Assembly: GCA_900771345.1 (NCBI GenBank)
Contig: CAAGNQ010000060.1
Span: 1-14,354 of the forward strand
Direction of reading: 5' to 3'
DNA: 14,354 nucleotides
DNA from: Clostridia bacterium
Lineage (GTDB): Bacteria; Bacillota; Clostridia; Christensenellales; Borkfalkiaceae
The position numbers and the translations under genes were made by a program. Under the pieces are notes generated by a model. The model was not told where the DNA came from. It was given only the letters and a program-made list of their open reading frames with translations, and did no database searches. Positions 1-7,658 of this stretch are shown piece by piece; within the stretch, counting starts at the first letter, position 1; the number at the start of each line of letters is the position of its first letter.

Positions 1-18
1 ACGACGCTCTTCCGATCT
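1..18. other. Illumina adapter remnant (non-genomic)
   Basis: The bases ACGACGCTCTTCCGATCT are identical to the last 18 bases of the Illumina TruSeq universal adapter / read 1 primer. They stand at the very edge of the window and interrupt the murD reading frame just before its expected end, so they are untrimmed library sequence rather than biology. Homology to MurD is visible up to about base 21. Confidence 0.97.
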
Positions 19-1310
19 CCTGAAAACTCGTCAAAACTTGCGCACGCAGGACTAAGCAGAACGTTTTCCCCAGCGTTTGCCATAACTTTAGCAATTCTAA
101 CCGCATCCTCGAACTTTTTTGTTAGAGTAATTTCATAAAATCCACATTTTCCTGCATCGTCTAACATATTAAACCTTGATGCGCCAGTCAATATTACGCT
201 TTTAACAGCCGATTTTTTTATATTCTCAAAAAGTTGTATATATTTTTCCCCTTTTTCGCTCCCACCTAAAATTAATATCGTAGGCTCTTTTAACGTCTGC
301 AATGCATTTATCGTTGAAGCAGTATTAGTGGCCTTAGAGTCGTTAAAATAATTTACGTTATCCTTGCAACCAATAAACTCCATTCTGTGTTTTATCCCCT
401 TAAAATTTACTAACGCATTGACGATACGCTCATTGGGGCATTCTAGTAGTTTTGCACAGGCAATAGCAAACAACGTATCACATAAATTATGCTCGCCTTT
501 GAGTTTTAACTGGTCCTCATTTAATATAAATTCATTCTTGTAATATATTTTGCCACCGAGCCTATATGCCCCTTCAACCTGCTCGGTTAAAGAAACCCAT
601 ATTACTTTTGCTCTTATTTCAGGGAAAAAACCACGAATGAGAATATCGTCGTAATTAAGAACACAAAACTCGCTTTCCCTTTGATTTTTAAATATTCTTT
701 TCTTTAAGAACACGTAGTTATCCATAGTATAATGCCTTTCTAGATGGTCGGGTGAAATATTTAAGATACAAGAAATATGTGGGCAAAAAGCGTTTACGCT
801 TTCTAATTGAAAACTAGATACTTCTGTCACAAAAATATCCTCTTTTGTACTTTCATTTAATTTTGAAGTTACCGGAACTCCTACGTTACCAACTAAACGA
901 CTCTTTATTGAGCTTTCATTTAAGATTGAATCAATGAGGTTAACCGTTGTAGTTTTTCCATTAGTGCCCGTTACCCCTATAATGGTAGGAACAAACTGCG
1001 AAAAAGCAAACTCTAGTTCGCCTATTATTCTCTTCCCCAACTCTTTAGCTTTTACGGCAACTGGATGGTTTATGGGGACTCCAGGACTTATAATAAGCAC
1101 GTCGATTTGAGACAATGTCTGCTCGTAATTTTCTGTTTGAACAATCTTTGCGCCAAGACTTGTCAGAGTATTTATAGCCTGCTCAATCTTTGCACTTTTT
1201 AGTTCTTCAAATATGTAACACTCTGCGTTTTTATTGAGCAAATATTCACATGCACTATATCCACTTTTTGATACGCCTAGAATAAAAAACTTCTGTGTCC
1301 TAATATCCAT
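19..1310 (-). CDS. murD: UDP-N-acetylmuramoyl-L-alanine--D-glutamate ligase, 3' end missing
   Basis: MurD is the cytoplasmic ATP-dependent ligase that adds D-glutamate to UDP-MurNAc-L-Ala. The frame opens with ATG at 1310 (MDIRTQKFFILGVSKSGYSA, an N-terminal nucleotide-fold glycine motif) and runs without a stop for about 430 codons. Visible Mur-ligase motifs are the P-loop GVTGTNGKTTT (G118-K119-T120), SPDHLERH, and YFNDSKATNT in the C-terminal domain. The last native residues read LLSPACASFDEFS, which in the family lie about 15-25 residues before the end. The frame then runs into the adapter, so the truncation is an assembly edge and not a mutation. A GAGGT Shine-Dalgarno overlaps the mraY stop codon, with only 7 bases between the genes, so translational coupling is likely. 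No frameshift was seen in the parts I translated. Confidence 0.96.
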
Positions 1311-1317
1311 TTTTACC

Positions 1318-2301
1318 TCACAAATAAACAAGTATTAGTGACAATCCACAAAATAGAGTGACGAGAGAATACCCGTATACTATTTTACTCTCGCTATGCC
1401 CAGCAAGTTGAAAGTGATGATGAAGTGGTGCCATTAAGAAAACTCTCTTTTTTGTAAATTTAAAATATGTCACTTGCACTATTACCGATATGCCGGAAAG
1501 TACAAACATTATGCCTATTATTGGAATAAAAAAACTATTAGACGAAAAAATACTTATCGCACCTATAAAACCACCAAGAGAAAGCGAGCCTGTATCCCCC
1601 ATAAAGATACTTGCTCTATTAGTGTTAAATACTAAAAACCCTAAAATCCCACCCATTAAGGAGACGGATAGAAGATTAAGCGAATGATATTCCTCACTTT
1701 TAATATAATAATTTTTAAGCGTTTGCATTTGCAAACTTATAATAATTGTCATTAAAAAAAGATATATTAACGATACGCTTCCTGCTAATCCATCTAGCCC
1801 GTCTGTTAGGTTAACGCAGTTTGTTATGGCGATAAATATCAGAGAAACAATTGGAATGGTTAAAACACCTAAGTCAACGTTCTTTAGAGTAAATGGCAGA
1901 TGAAATACGGTTATTCCATTATAATATGCAAAAAAACCTGCAACTAAGGCTATTCCTAGTTGAAAAAATATTTTTTGATATGCTTTTAATCCTTCGTTTT
2001 GCTTAAATTTTATCTTTAAATAGTCATCTAGAAATCCAACGAGCATATATGCAAGACCTATAACTGTGCTCACTATCGCTATTCTTCCATTTGCGCCGTT
2101 AAATATGAAAAAGACTATTATAGATGGAATAACAAAAAACAGTCCACCCATTGTAGGCGTACCGTTTTTATCCTTATGCACATCAACGTATTTAAGTATC
2201 GTTTGACCAGCCTTTACTCTTTTAAGCATTGGTATTGTCAATAATCCACACAAAATTACAGAGATTATTGAACTTGCTAAAACCAAAAAATATCTGTTCA
2301 C
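1318..2301 (-). CDS. mraY: Phospho-N-acetylmuramoyl-pentapeptide-transferase
   Basis: MraY is an integral membrane enzyme that transfers phospho-MurNAc-pentapeptide from UDP to undecaprenyl phosphate, giving lipid I. The 327-residue product has many hydrophobic segments. Family motifs are present in order: NGTPTMGG near residue 50, the aspartate motif NLTDGLDGLAG near 164-174, FMGDTGSLSLGG near 233-244, and PLHHHFQ near 293-299. Length is normal for Gram-positive MraY (about 320). It starts with GTG at 2301, and this start overlaps the TGA of murE by 4 bases (GTGA). GAGG lies 6 bases upstream, so translation is probably coupled to murE. In many bacteria murF sits between murE and mraY; here it does not. 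Confidence 0.97.
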   Translation of the reverse strand: MNRYFLVLASSIISVILCGLLTIPMLKRVKAGQTILKYVDVHKDKNGTPTMGGLFFVIPSIIVFFIFNGANGRIAIVSTVIGLAYMLVGFLDDYLKIKFKQNEGLKAYQKIFFQLGIALVAGFFAYYNGITVFHLPFTLKNVDLGVLTIPIVSLIFIAITNCVNLTDGLDGLAGSVSLIYLFLMTIIISLQMQTLKNYYIKSEEYHSLNLLSVSLMGGILGFLVFNTNRASIFMGDTGSLSLGGFIGAISIFSSNSFFIPIIGIMFVLSGISVIVQVTYFKFTKKRVFLMAPLHHHFQLAGHSESKIVYGYSLVTLFCGLSLILVYL

Positions 2302-3737
2302 CTTAATCCTCTTTCGGTAATCTCTATTACTGTATCTTTATCATTATAAGGTTCTTTTATACCAAGAACGTCTTGATATTTTTCTGCGCCCTTTCCTGCA
2401 ATTAGGAGGATATCTCCCTTTTGTGCCATTTCTAACGCATACTCTATAGCACTTTTTCTATCCTCAATGAGAAGATATTTTTTCCCAACGCTTAAAACAC
2501 CCTTTTCTATGTCGTAAATAATGCTCATAGGCTCTTCGTATCGTGGATTATCCGACGTTACTATCACGAAGTCAGCATATTTTTCAGCAATTTCTCCCAT
2601 TTGGAAACGTTTTCCTTTGTCACGATTGCCCCCACATCCAAACAACACTATTAGTTTGTTTTTACATAAAGGTCTTAGCACGTTTAGCGTTTTATGCAGT
2701 CCGTCAGGCGTATGCGCATAATCGATAAACACTCTACATTTGTTGAAATAAACCTCTTCTAGTCTCCCCTCAACTCCTTGAATTTTTTCAAGAGCACTAA
2801 CAATATTATCAAGTTTTATTCCTAAAAGCGAGGCAACGGTGCAAGCACCCAGAGCATTTTGCAAATTATAATCCCCCACGAGTTTTAACTGCACTTCATA
2901 CACGCAATCAAACAGATTAAATACTACTTTTTCATCAGTTTTGCTTTTTTTAATCGCAAAAACGTCTGATGGATTATCTATTCCAAAAGTAATAACTCCC
3001 CTTTTATTCTTAATGATTTTTCGCCCTGTTTCGTCGTCACTATTAACAACAACGTAGTCACAATTGTCATTATTAAAAAAACTCATTTTGACTCTTTCAT
3101 ATTCACTCATGTTATCAAAAAAATCTAAGTGGTCTCTACTTAAATTTGTGAATATCCCAACGTTAAAGTGAATACCATATATTTTCTCCCAAAATATAGC
3201 GTGTGCAGATACCTCCATAACGACCACCTTAACGTTTTCTGCGACCATAAGTGCCAAAATTTTATGTAAATCTATAGGGTCGGGAGTTGTTAAACTTGTT
3301 TCTAAAAAATTATCTCCGAATTTTGCGCCTAGCGTACCTATAACCCCACACTTTAAATTGTTTTTATTGCAAATTTCATATATTAAATTTGCAGTTGTAG
3401 TTTTTCCGTTAGTTCCAACAACACCGACAACGAGCATCTTTTTGCTTGGATTAAAGTAAAACTCTGAGGCCATAATAGCAAGTGCTTGCCTAGCATTTTC
3501 AACAATTATTTGCGTTAGGTTAGTTTCAACTTCTCGCTCTGTTACGACGGCAATGGCACCAAACTTTTCAGCCTTATGTATATAGTCGTGGCCATCGCAT
3601 TCTTTACCCTTTAACGCCACGAATAAACAACCCTTAGTAACAAGGTTACTTTCCGTCTTAATATCTAAAACCTCTATATCAGTTTTACCAACCACCTTAA
3701 CATTTTTAATGTTTTTTATCAAATCACTAATTTTCAT
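2298..3737 (-). CDS. murE: UDP-MurNAc-tripeptide synthetase, meso-diaminopimelate type
   Basis: MurE adds the third amino acid to UDP-MurNAc-L-Ala-D-Glu in the cytoplasm. The 479-residue product has the three Mur-ligase regions: an N-terminal UDP-substrate domain, the ATP P-loop GTNGKTTT (G108-T113), VMEVSAHA near 173-180, TNLSRDHLDFF near 197-207, the C-terminal FIDYAHTPDGL near 337-347, and FGCGGNRDKGKR near 366-377. Residues 396-399 are DNPR, the signature that selects meso-diaminopimelate; lysine-adding enzymes differ there. I infer mDAP-type peptidoglycan. The ATG at 3737 follows GAGGG by 4 bases and lies 12 bases after the ftsI stop. The 3' end overlaps mraY by 4 bases. Family assignment is firm; the amino acid choice rests on that one motif. 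Confidence 0.97.
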   Translation of the reverse strand: MKISDLIKNIKNVKVVGKTDIEVLDIKTESNLVTKGCLFVALKGKECDGHDYIHKAEKFGAIAVVTEREVETNLTQIIVENARQALAIMASEFYFNPSKKMLVVGVVGTNGKTTTANLIYEICNKNNLKCGVIGTLGAKFGDNFLETSLTTPDPIDLHKILALMVAENVKVVVMEVSAHAIFWEKIYGIHFNVGIFTNLSRDHLDFFDNMSEYERVKMSFFNNDNCDYVVVNSDDETGRKIIKNKRGVITFGIDNPSDVFAIKKSKTDEKVVFNLFDCVYEVQLKLVGDYNLQNALGACTVASLLGIKLDNIVSALEKIQGVEGRLEEVYFNKCRVFIDYAHTPDGLHKTLNVLRPLCKNKLIVLFGCGGNRDKGKRFQMGEIAEKYADFVIVTSDNPRYEEPMSIIYDIEKGVLSVGKKYLLIEDRKSAIEYALEMAQKGDILLIAGKGAEKYQDVLGIKEPYNDKDTVIEITERGLR

Positions 3738-3749
3738 ATTGCCCTCACA

Positions 3750-5477
3750 TTAAAGATTTTTTACGTCGATTATGCCTTGAAAAATTTGTTTAGCATAAGG
3801 CGCTGCTACGGTTGAACCATAATACTGACCTTGTGGCTCGTCAACAATGATAAGTGCCAAATACTTTGGATTACTAGCAGGGAAATATCCTATAAACGAC
3901 GAAACGTATTTGCCACCTGCGATAACACCCTCGCTGTACTTCTGCGAAGTGCCGGTTTTTCCACAAACGCCCCAGCCCTCAATATATGCGTGTTTTCCTG
4001 AGCCTGACGAAACGACCTGCTCTAGCATATTGTTTAGTATCTTCGATGCCTCACTACTAATAGTCTTTCTTTTTATTTGTGGTTGAATTTTTTCCACTAA
4101 AATATTATCTTCCGTGTAAATTTCACTAACCAAATAAGGCGTATAATAATTTCCTCCGTTTATTGCTGAGGCTGTCGCTAAACAAAGTTGAAGTCCTGTG
4201 CAGGCAATCGTTTGCCCAAAAGCAATTCTAGCTAGGTCAACGTTCTGCACTGAGGAAATAGGCAAAACCATGCCTTGTGCCTCTCCTGAAAAGTCTATCC
4301 CCGTTACGCTTCCGTAATTAAACATTTCAATATATTTATACATTGTTTCTTTTCCAAGCGACATTGCTATATCAACAAAAATTGGATTACAACTATTATT
4401 TAATCCACCTTGCAAATCAAGTGCAGAATGCTTGCCATTTTTATGGTCACTCCAGCACTTTACCTTTTGCCCGTCGATATATCTATATCTTGACGACGAA
4501 TATACGTGATTTATTGGATATGCTTTTGGATTGCCCTGAAGGTACTCTTCGATATTTGCTGCTGCAGTTAATATTTTAAAGGTAGAGCCCGGCTCATAAA
4601 TATCACATACTAAACCGTTCCTGCCAAGTTTATTGAGCAGTTCAATATCGTCACGTGGGATTTCGTTTAGATTTATAGAGGGTTTAGAACACATTGCTCT
4701 AATAGCGCCTGAAGAAGGGTCAATAACTATCACCTCTGCGCTTTTAGGCTTATGCACTTCCATAATCTCATCTAGTGCAACCTCACATAACTGCTGAACG
4801 TCATAATCTATGGTTAGTTTTATATTTAATCCATCAGTTGCCGGTCTATAGTCTGCCTTACCACCGTCAATTTCCACCCCTACTATATCCGTCTCATACA
4901 AAATCTCGCCATTTATACCAGACAAATACTTGTCGTAATACAACTCCAATCCAGACTGCCCCTTACTGTCGTTTGAGGTAAATCCTAACACACTACTTAA
5001 AAAATCATTATATGGATAAATCCTTGAATTATCTCTTGAGTAATAAATACCTTTTAGGTTATAGGATAGAAGTTTTGATATTTTTTCTTTTTTGACTTGT
5101 TTTTTTATAGTAACTTCACTTGAAATAGTCGTTGTTAGCCTTTTGTAAGCGAACTCGTAATCCATATCAAGAACGTCTGACAATATTTTTGCCATCTCGT
5201 TAATATCTTCAACAGCCTTTTTTCTAACAAATACGGTAAAGGTATCGTCATTTTGTGCTAAGACGATACCGTTGACGTCCACAATTATTCCACGCTTAGC
5301 AATAATAGGGATTTCCCTCGTCCATTGGTCGAGAGCCTTGACCTGCAAATCCTCTCCCCATAACACTTGGATATAGAAAAGCCTTCCAAAAATGCATAAA
5401 AATAAAAAGGCTACTGCAAAAAATATTGCAGATAACCTCTTTCGTAAAATCGTTATTGAAAATTGTCTATTTATTAT
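3750..5477 (-). CDS. ftsI: Septal penicillin-binding protein (FtsI/SpoVD-like transpeptidase), apparent ATA start
   Basis: This is a class B penicillin-binding protein that cross-links septal peptidoglycan with the FtsL/FtsW machinery. Starting at 5477 it has 575 residues. A basic cytoplasmic end (NRQFSITILRKR) is followed by one membrane helix (about residues 17-37, AIFFAVAFLFLCIFGRLFYI), then a PBP dimerisation domain opening with RGIIVDVNG, and a transpeptidase domain with SxxK (S298-TFK-301), SxN (SCN, 362-364) and KTG (507-509). The frame between the upstream stop at 5523-5525 and 5366 contains no ATG, GTG or TTG. Starting at the GTG at 5366 would delete the membrane anchor and has no ribosome site. 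I therefore place the start at ATA 5477, 7 bases after AGGAG. Two cysteines (C341 in KCW, C363 in SCN) recall the redox pair of SpoVD. No PASTA domain follows. The gene is certain; the start is inferred. Confidence 0.9.
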   Translation of the reverse strand: MINRQFSITILRKRLSAIFFAVAFLFLCIFGRLFYIQVLWGEDLQVKALDQWTREIPIIAKRGIIVDVNGIVLAQNDDTFTVFVRKKAVEDINEMAKILSDVLDMDYEFAYKRLTTTISSEVTIKKQVKKEKISKLLSYNLKGIYYSRDNSRIYPYNDFLSSVLGFTSNDSKGQSGLELYYDKYLSGINGEILYETDIVGVEIDGGKADYRPATDGLNIKLTIDYDVQQLCEVALDEIMEVHKPKSAEVIVIDPSSGAIRAMCSKPSINLNEIPRDDIELLNKLGRNGLVCDIYEPGSTFKILTAAANIEEYLQGNPKAYPINHVYSSSRYRYIDGQKVKCWSDHKNGKHSALDLQGGLNNSCNPIFVDIAMSLGKETMYKYIEMFNYGSVTGIDFSGEAQGMVLPISSVQNVDLARIAFGQTIACTGLQLCLATASAINGGNYYTPYLVSEIYTEDNILVEKIQPQIKRKTISSEASKILNNMLEQVVSSGSGKHAYIEGWGVCGKTGTSQKYSEGVIAGGKYVSSFIGYFPASNPKYLALIIVDEPQGQYYGSTVAAPYAKQIFQGIIDVKNL

Positions 5478-5489
5478 TGTTTCTCTCCT
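5474..5489 (-). promoter_or_regulatory. Ribosome binding site and non-canonical start of ftsI
   Basis: On the minus strand AGGAGAG (5489-5483) is followed by AAACA and then two consecutive in-frame ATA codons at 5477 and 5474. The spacing from AGGAG is 7 or 10 bases, ideal for initiation. The only other in-frame near-start codons are ATT and ATA codons without a ribosome site. Either ATA is used as a start, or the assembled base differs from a true ATG. Confidence 0.6.
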
Positions 5490-5526
5490 ACATTTATTAG
5501 TATAAATGTATTCAAATAAATTTTAA

Positions 5527-6168
5527 TTAATTACCTTTTACCATACCAAAATCATTTTGAGCAACAGAAATAATATGGTCAGCATCAGAAATGTTCTCAA
5601 TTTCTGCCACAACTGCATTATATTCTTGAACTGTCGATGCAAGTTCTGCTGATTTTGTTTGGCTTATATTAGATAACTTAGCAAGCATTCCTGTGTTCAT
5701 TATTATAAGCGCTAAAATAACCGTCACTGCTATTGAATATAAAGCAATAACGAACTTGCCTCTTGAATTGAGTTTGTAAGAAACTTTTTCTTCATTTCTT
5801 CCCTGCCTCATTTCTTCACGTATGCTGTCAATATCATCACCAAACTGCATAGTCGTAGAGGTTGGTCTTATATCTTCTTCCGACAAAGACTGAGCCGTTA
5901 TTTGTATTTCGTCCAAAACTTGCTCAACAGCCTGTTCTTGCACTGCTGACTGCTCAGCATATCTATCATAATTTAAGAGCATATCAAGATTCTTGCGTCT
6001 AGCTTTAGCCTCTTCTAACTGGCTTTCAGTCATTTGTGTTTTGCTAGCCACCTCTTCCTTAATGGTTGAAACTTCTGGTCGTTCTAAAATTGCCACACTC
6101 GCATTTTGCGTTGCGCTTGTCTCAAAAGTATTATTTACTAAATTTGATGAACGTCTTGCAGTTACCAT
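5527..6168 (-). CDS. ftsL: FtsL-like septum protein with long cytoplasmic N-terminal domain
   Basis: FtsL is a small bitopic membrane protein that, with FtsB/DivIC, activates FtsW-FtsI. The product is 213 residues from ATG 6168, which has GAGGAG 6 bases upstream. The frame is open back to a possible start at 6225 inside rsmH, but that start lacks a ribosome site. Residues 1-138 are hydrophilic and rich in Glu and Gln, with a likely helical stretch (about 45-95) and a short segment RPTSTTMQFGDD near 101-112. A single membrane helix spans about 139-159. A short outside segment follows, with heptad-like spacing and ending in NDFGMVKGN, as in FtsL C-termini. Typical FtsL proteins have a cytoplasmic part of only 30-50 residues, so this one is enlarged. 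Assignment rests on topology, the C-terminal pattern and position between rsmH and ftsI; sequence identity to FtsL is inherently low. Confidence 0.82.
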   Translation of the reverse strand: MVTARRSSNLVNNTFETSATQNASVAILERPEVSTIKEEVASKTQMTESQLEEAKARRKNLDMLLNYDRYAEQSAVQEQAVEQVLDEIQITAQSLSEEDIRPTSTTMQFGDDIDSIREEMRQGRNEEKVSYKLNSRGKFVIALYSIAVTVILALIIMNTGMLAKLSNISQTKSAELASTVQEYNAVVAEIENISDADHIISVAQNDFGMVKGN

Positions 6169-6193
6169 AATATTCTCCTCTATCATTTTAATT

Positions 6194-7132
6194 TTAAATC
6201 TTTTCAGCGACTCTGAGTTTTGCACTCTTTGCTCTGCTGTTGTTTTCTAATTCTAATTGTGATGCCGTTATAGGATGCCGAGTAATTATCTCTACCTCTT
6301 TCTTCTTGCCACACACGCATACGGGTAGGCTCTTATCACAAATACAGTCACATTCAAGTTCCTTAAAGGCTTGTTTAACTATTCTATCTTCAAGCGAATG
6401 AAAGGTAAGTATTGCAATTCTTCCACCCTTTTTTAATGCTCTAGCCATAGAGATAACCGTTTCATAAAGCCCGTCCAACTCACCATTCACCTCAATTCTT
6501 ATGGCCTGAAAAGTCCTTTTAGCAGGATGCCCGTCGTGTTGAAATTTCTTCGGGATACTCTTTTCTATTATTTCTATAAGTTGTCCGACTGTTTGAATGG
6601 GATTTTTCGTTCTTTCTTTAACGATATTACTTGCAATTTGCCCAGAGAATCTTTCTTCCCCGTACTCTAATAGTATCTTTTTTAGTTCTTTTTCGGTATA
6701 TTCGTTTACAACTTTTTCTGCAGTCAACGGGTTATCCTTATTCATTCTCATATCAAGCCTAACGTCTTTCGCTAGATACGAGAATCCCCTTTGCCTATCA
6801 TCAAGTTGAAAACTTGAAACCCCTAAATCTAGTAGCACTCCGTCAAATCCGTCAATATCAAGATTTTCTTTTATGCTATCAAAGTTCTTAAAATTATCTT
6901 TTACAAGGGTAAACCTTCCCTCATACTCCAAAAGCCTTTCAGTTGCTCTTGAAATTGCATAATCATCTAAATCAGTAGCCACTAGTCTGCCATTTGGTGA
7001 ACTTTTTTTTAATATTTCATAAGAATGACCACCACCACCGAGCGTTCCATCAAAGTATATTCCACCATCTTTTATCTTTAATGCCTCAATACACTCGTCT
7101 AGCATTACCGATATATGCTTATATTCAGCCAT
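6194..7132 (-). CDS. rsmH: 16S rRNA (cytosine-1402-N4)-methyltransferase
   Basis: RsmH (formerly MraW) methylates N4 of C1402 in the decoding centre of 16S rRNA, using S-adenosylmethionine. The product has 312 residues from ATG 7132 and begins MAEYKHISVMLDE, a good match to the usual family N-terminus. Key motifs are the SAM loop DGTLGGGGHS, ATDLDDYA, DGVLLDLGVSSFQLDDRQRGFSY, HPAKRTFQAIRIEVN and LTFHSLEDR. A cysteine-rich stretch (ECDCIC...VCVCG) precedes the C-terminal RHPITAS...NNSRAKSAKLR. The ATG follows the mraZ stop codon by one base. A TTG at 7150 would add six residues but is not needed. The gap to ftsL is 25 bases. Confidence 0.97.
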   Translation of the reverse strand: MAEYKHISVMLDECIEALKIKDGGIYFDGTLGGGGHSYEILKKSSPNGRLVATDLDDYAISRATERLLEYEGRFTLVKDNFKNFDSIKENLDIDGFDGVLLDLGVSSFQLDDRQRGFSYLAKDVRLDMRMNKDNPLTAEKVVNEYTEKELKKILLEYGEERFSGQIASNIVKERTKNPIQTVGQLIEIIEKSIPKKFQHDGHPAKRTFQAIRIEVNGELDGLYETVISMARALKKGGRIAILTFHSLEDRIVKQAFKELECDCICDKSLPVCVCGKKKEVEIITRHPITASQLELENNSRAKSAKLRVAEKI

Positions 7133-7133
7133 T

Positions 7134-7556
7134 TTACTTTCCACTTTCAAAAAGTTCTGCTAAACACCCTACGTCAACGTTGTTAAAGTATTCATTCCAA
7201 ACTTCTTCTGCCCAAATTTCTATGCAGTTTGGACCGTTAAAGACAACAACGTTCTTTTGAATTTTCGCATGAGCACGAATGTTTTCAGGGATAAGTATTC
7301 TCCCCTGCTTGTCCTCTTCGGCGTCCCAACTGTTGCTTAAAATATATCTTGCTGCCTTAAGTTGACTCTCATTAAAAGGGTTAACGTTATTTAGTTTTGC
7401 CCTTACTCCTTTCGTTTGCTCCTCATTGTATACATAGAGACATCCACCCGAGCCTATCATTATAGAGTAATTAGCGCCTAAATCTTCACGGAGTTTAGCC
7501 GGTATTCTCATTCTGTTTTTGGCATCAAGTTGATGCATATAAATTCTACCAGCCAC
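7134..7556 (-). CDS. mraZ: Transcriptional regulator MraZ
   Basis: MraZ is a DNA-binding protein of the SpoVT/AbrB fold that controls the promoter of its own dcw operon. The product is 140 residues, the normal length, and holds the two characteristic repeats: DAKNRMRIPAKLR (residues 11-23) and DKQGRILIPENIR (about 82-94). It starts with GTG at 7556 behind a very strong GGGGAGGAG site. It is the first gene of the cluster after the promoter at 7591-7619, and its stop codon nearly touches the rsmH start. Target sites of the TGGGN type known from other bacteria were not obvious upstream. Confidence 0.97.
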   Translation of the reverse strand: MAGRIYMHQLDAKNRMRIPAKLREDLGANYSIMIGSGGCLYVYNEEQTKGVRAKLNNVNPFNESQLKAARYILSNSWDAEEDKQGRILIPENIRAHAKIQKNVVVFNGPNCIEIWAEEVWNEYFNNVDVGCLAELFESGK

Positions 7557-7590
7557 AAAAAACTCCTCCCCTTGTTATAATTACAACGGT

Positions 7591-7619
7591 ATTATATCAC
7601 GAATTTTGACCACCGTCAA
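7591..7619 (-). promoter_or_regulatory. Sigma-A promoter of the dcw cluster
   Basis: Read on the minus strand, TTGACG (7619-7614) and TATAAT (7596-7591) are separated by exactly 17 bases. The predicted transcript starts near 7584 and gives a leader of about 28 bases before the mraZ GTG. The -35 box forms one arm of a short inverted repeat, TTGACGGTGGTCAA (7606-7619), a possible operator. I saw no GC-rich terminator between the murI stop and this promoter, only A/T-rich sequence, so some murI transcripts could read into mraZ. Confidence 0.88.
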
Positions 7620-7658
7620 CCCTTTTTTTAATTTTTTTTACTAAATTTTGTAAAATTT

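Noticed and set aside
5364..5366. GTG 5366 as the start of ftsI
   Set aside because: It has no Shine-Dalgarno site and would remove the membrane anchor encoded in the same open frame directly upstream.
6169..6225. Longer ftsL starting at 6225 inside rsmH
   Set aside because: No ribosome site there, and it overlaps rsmH by 32 bases; ATG 6168 has GAGGAG at ideal spacing.
6994..7260. Plus-strand open frame of 88 codons across rsmH/mraZ, and similar antisense frames in murE, ftsI, trpB and glgP
   Set aside because: They lie opposite well-conserved genes and encode low-quality sequence without family motifs or ribosome sites; they are shadows.
7622..7658. A/T-only hairpin after murI (AAATTTT-AC-AAAATTT) as a terminator
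   Set aside because: The stem has no GC pairs and no proper U-tract in the right place; too weak to call.
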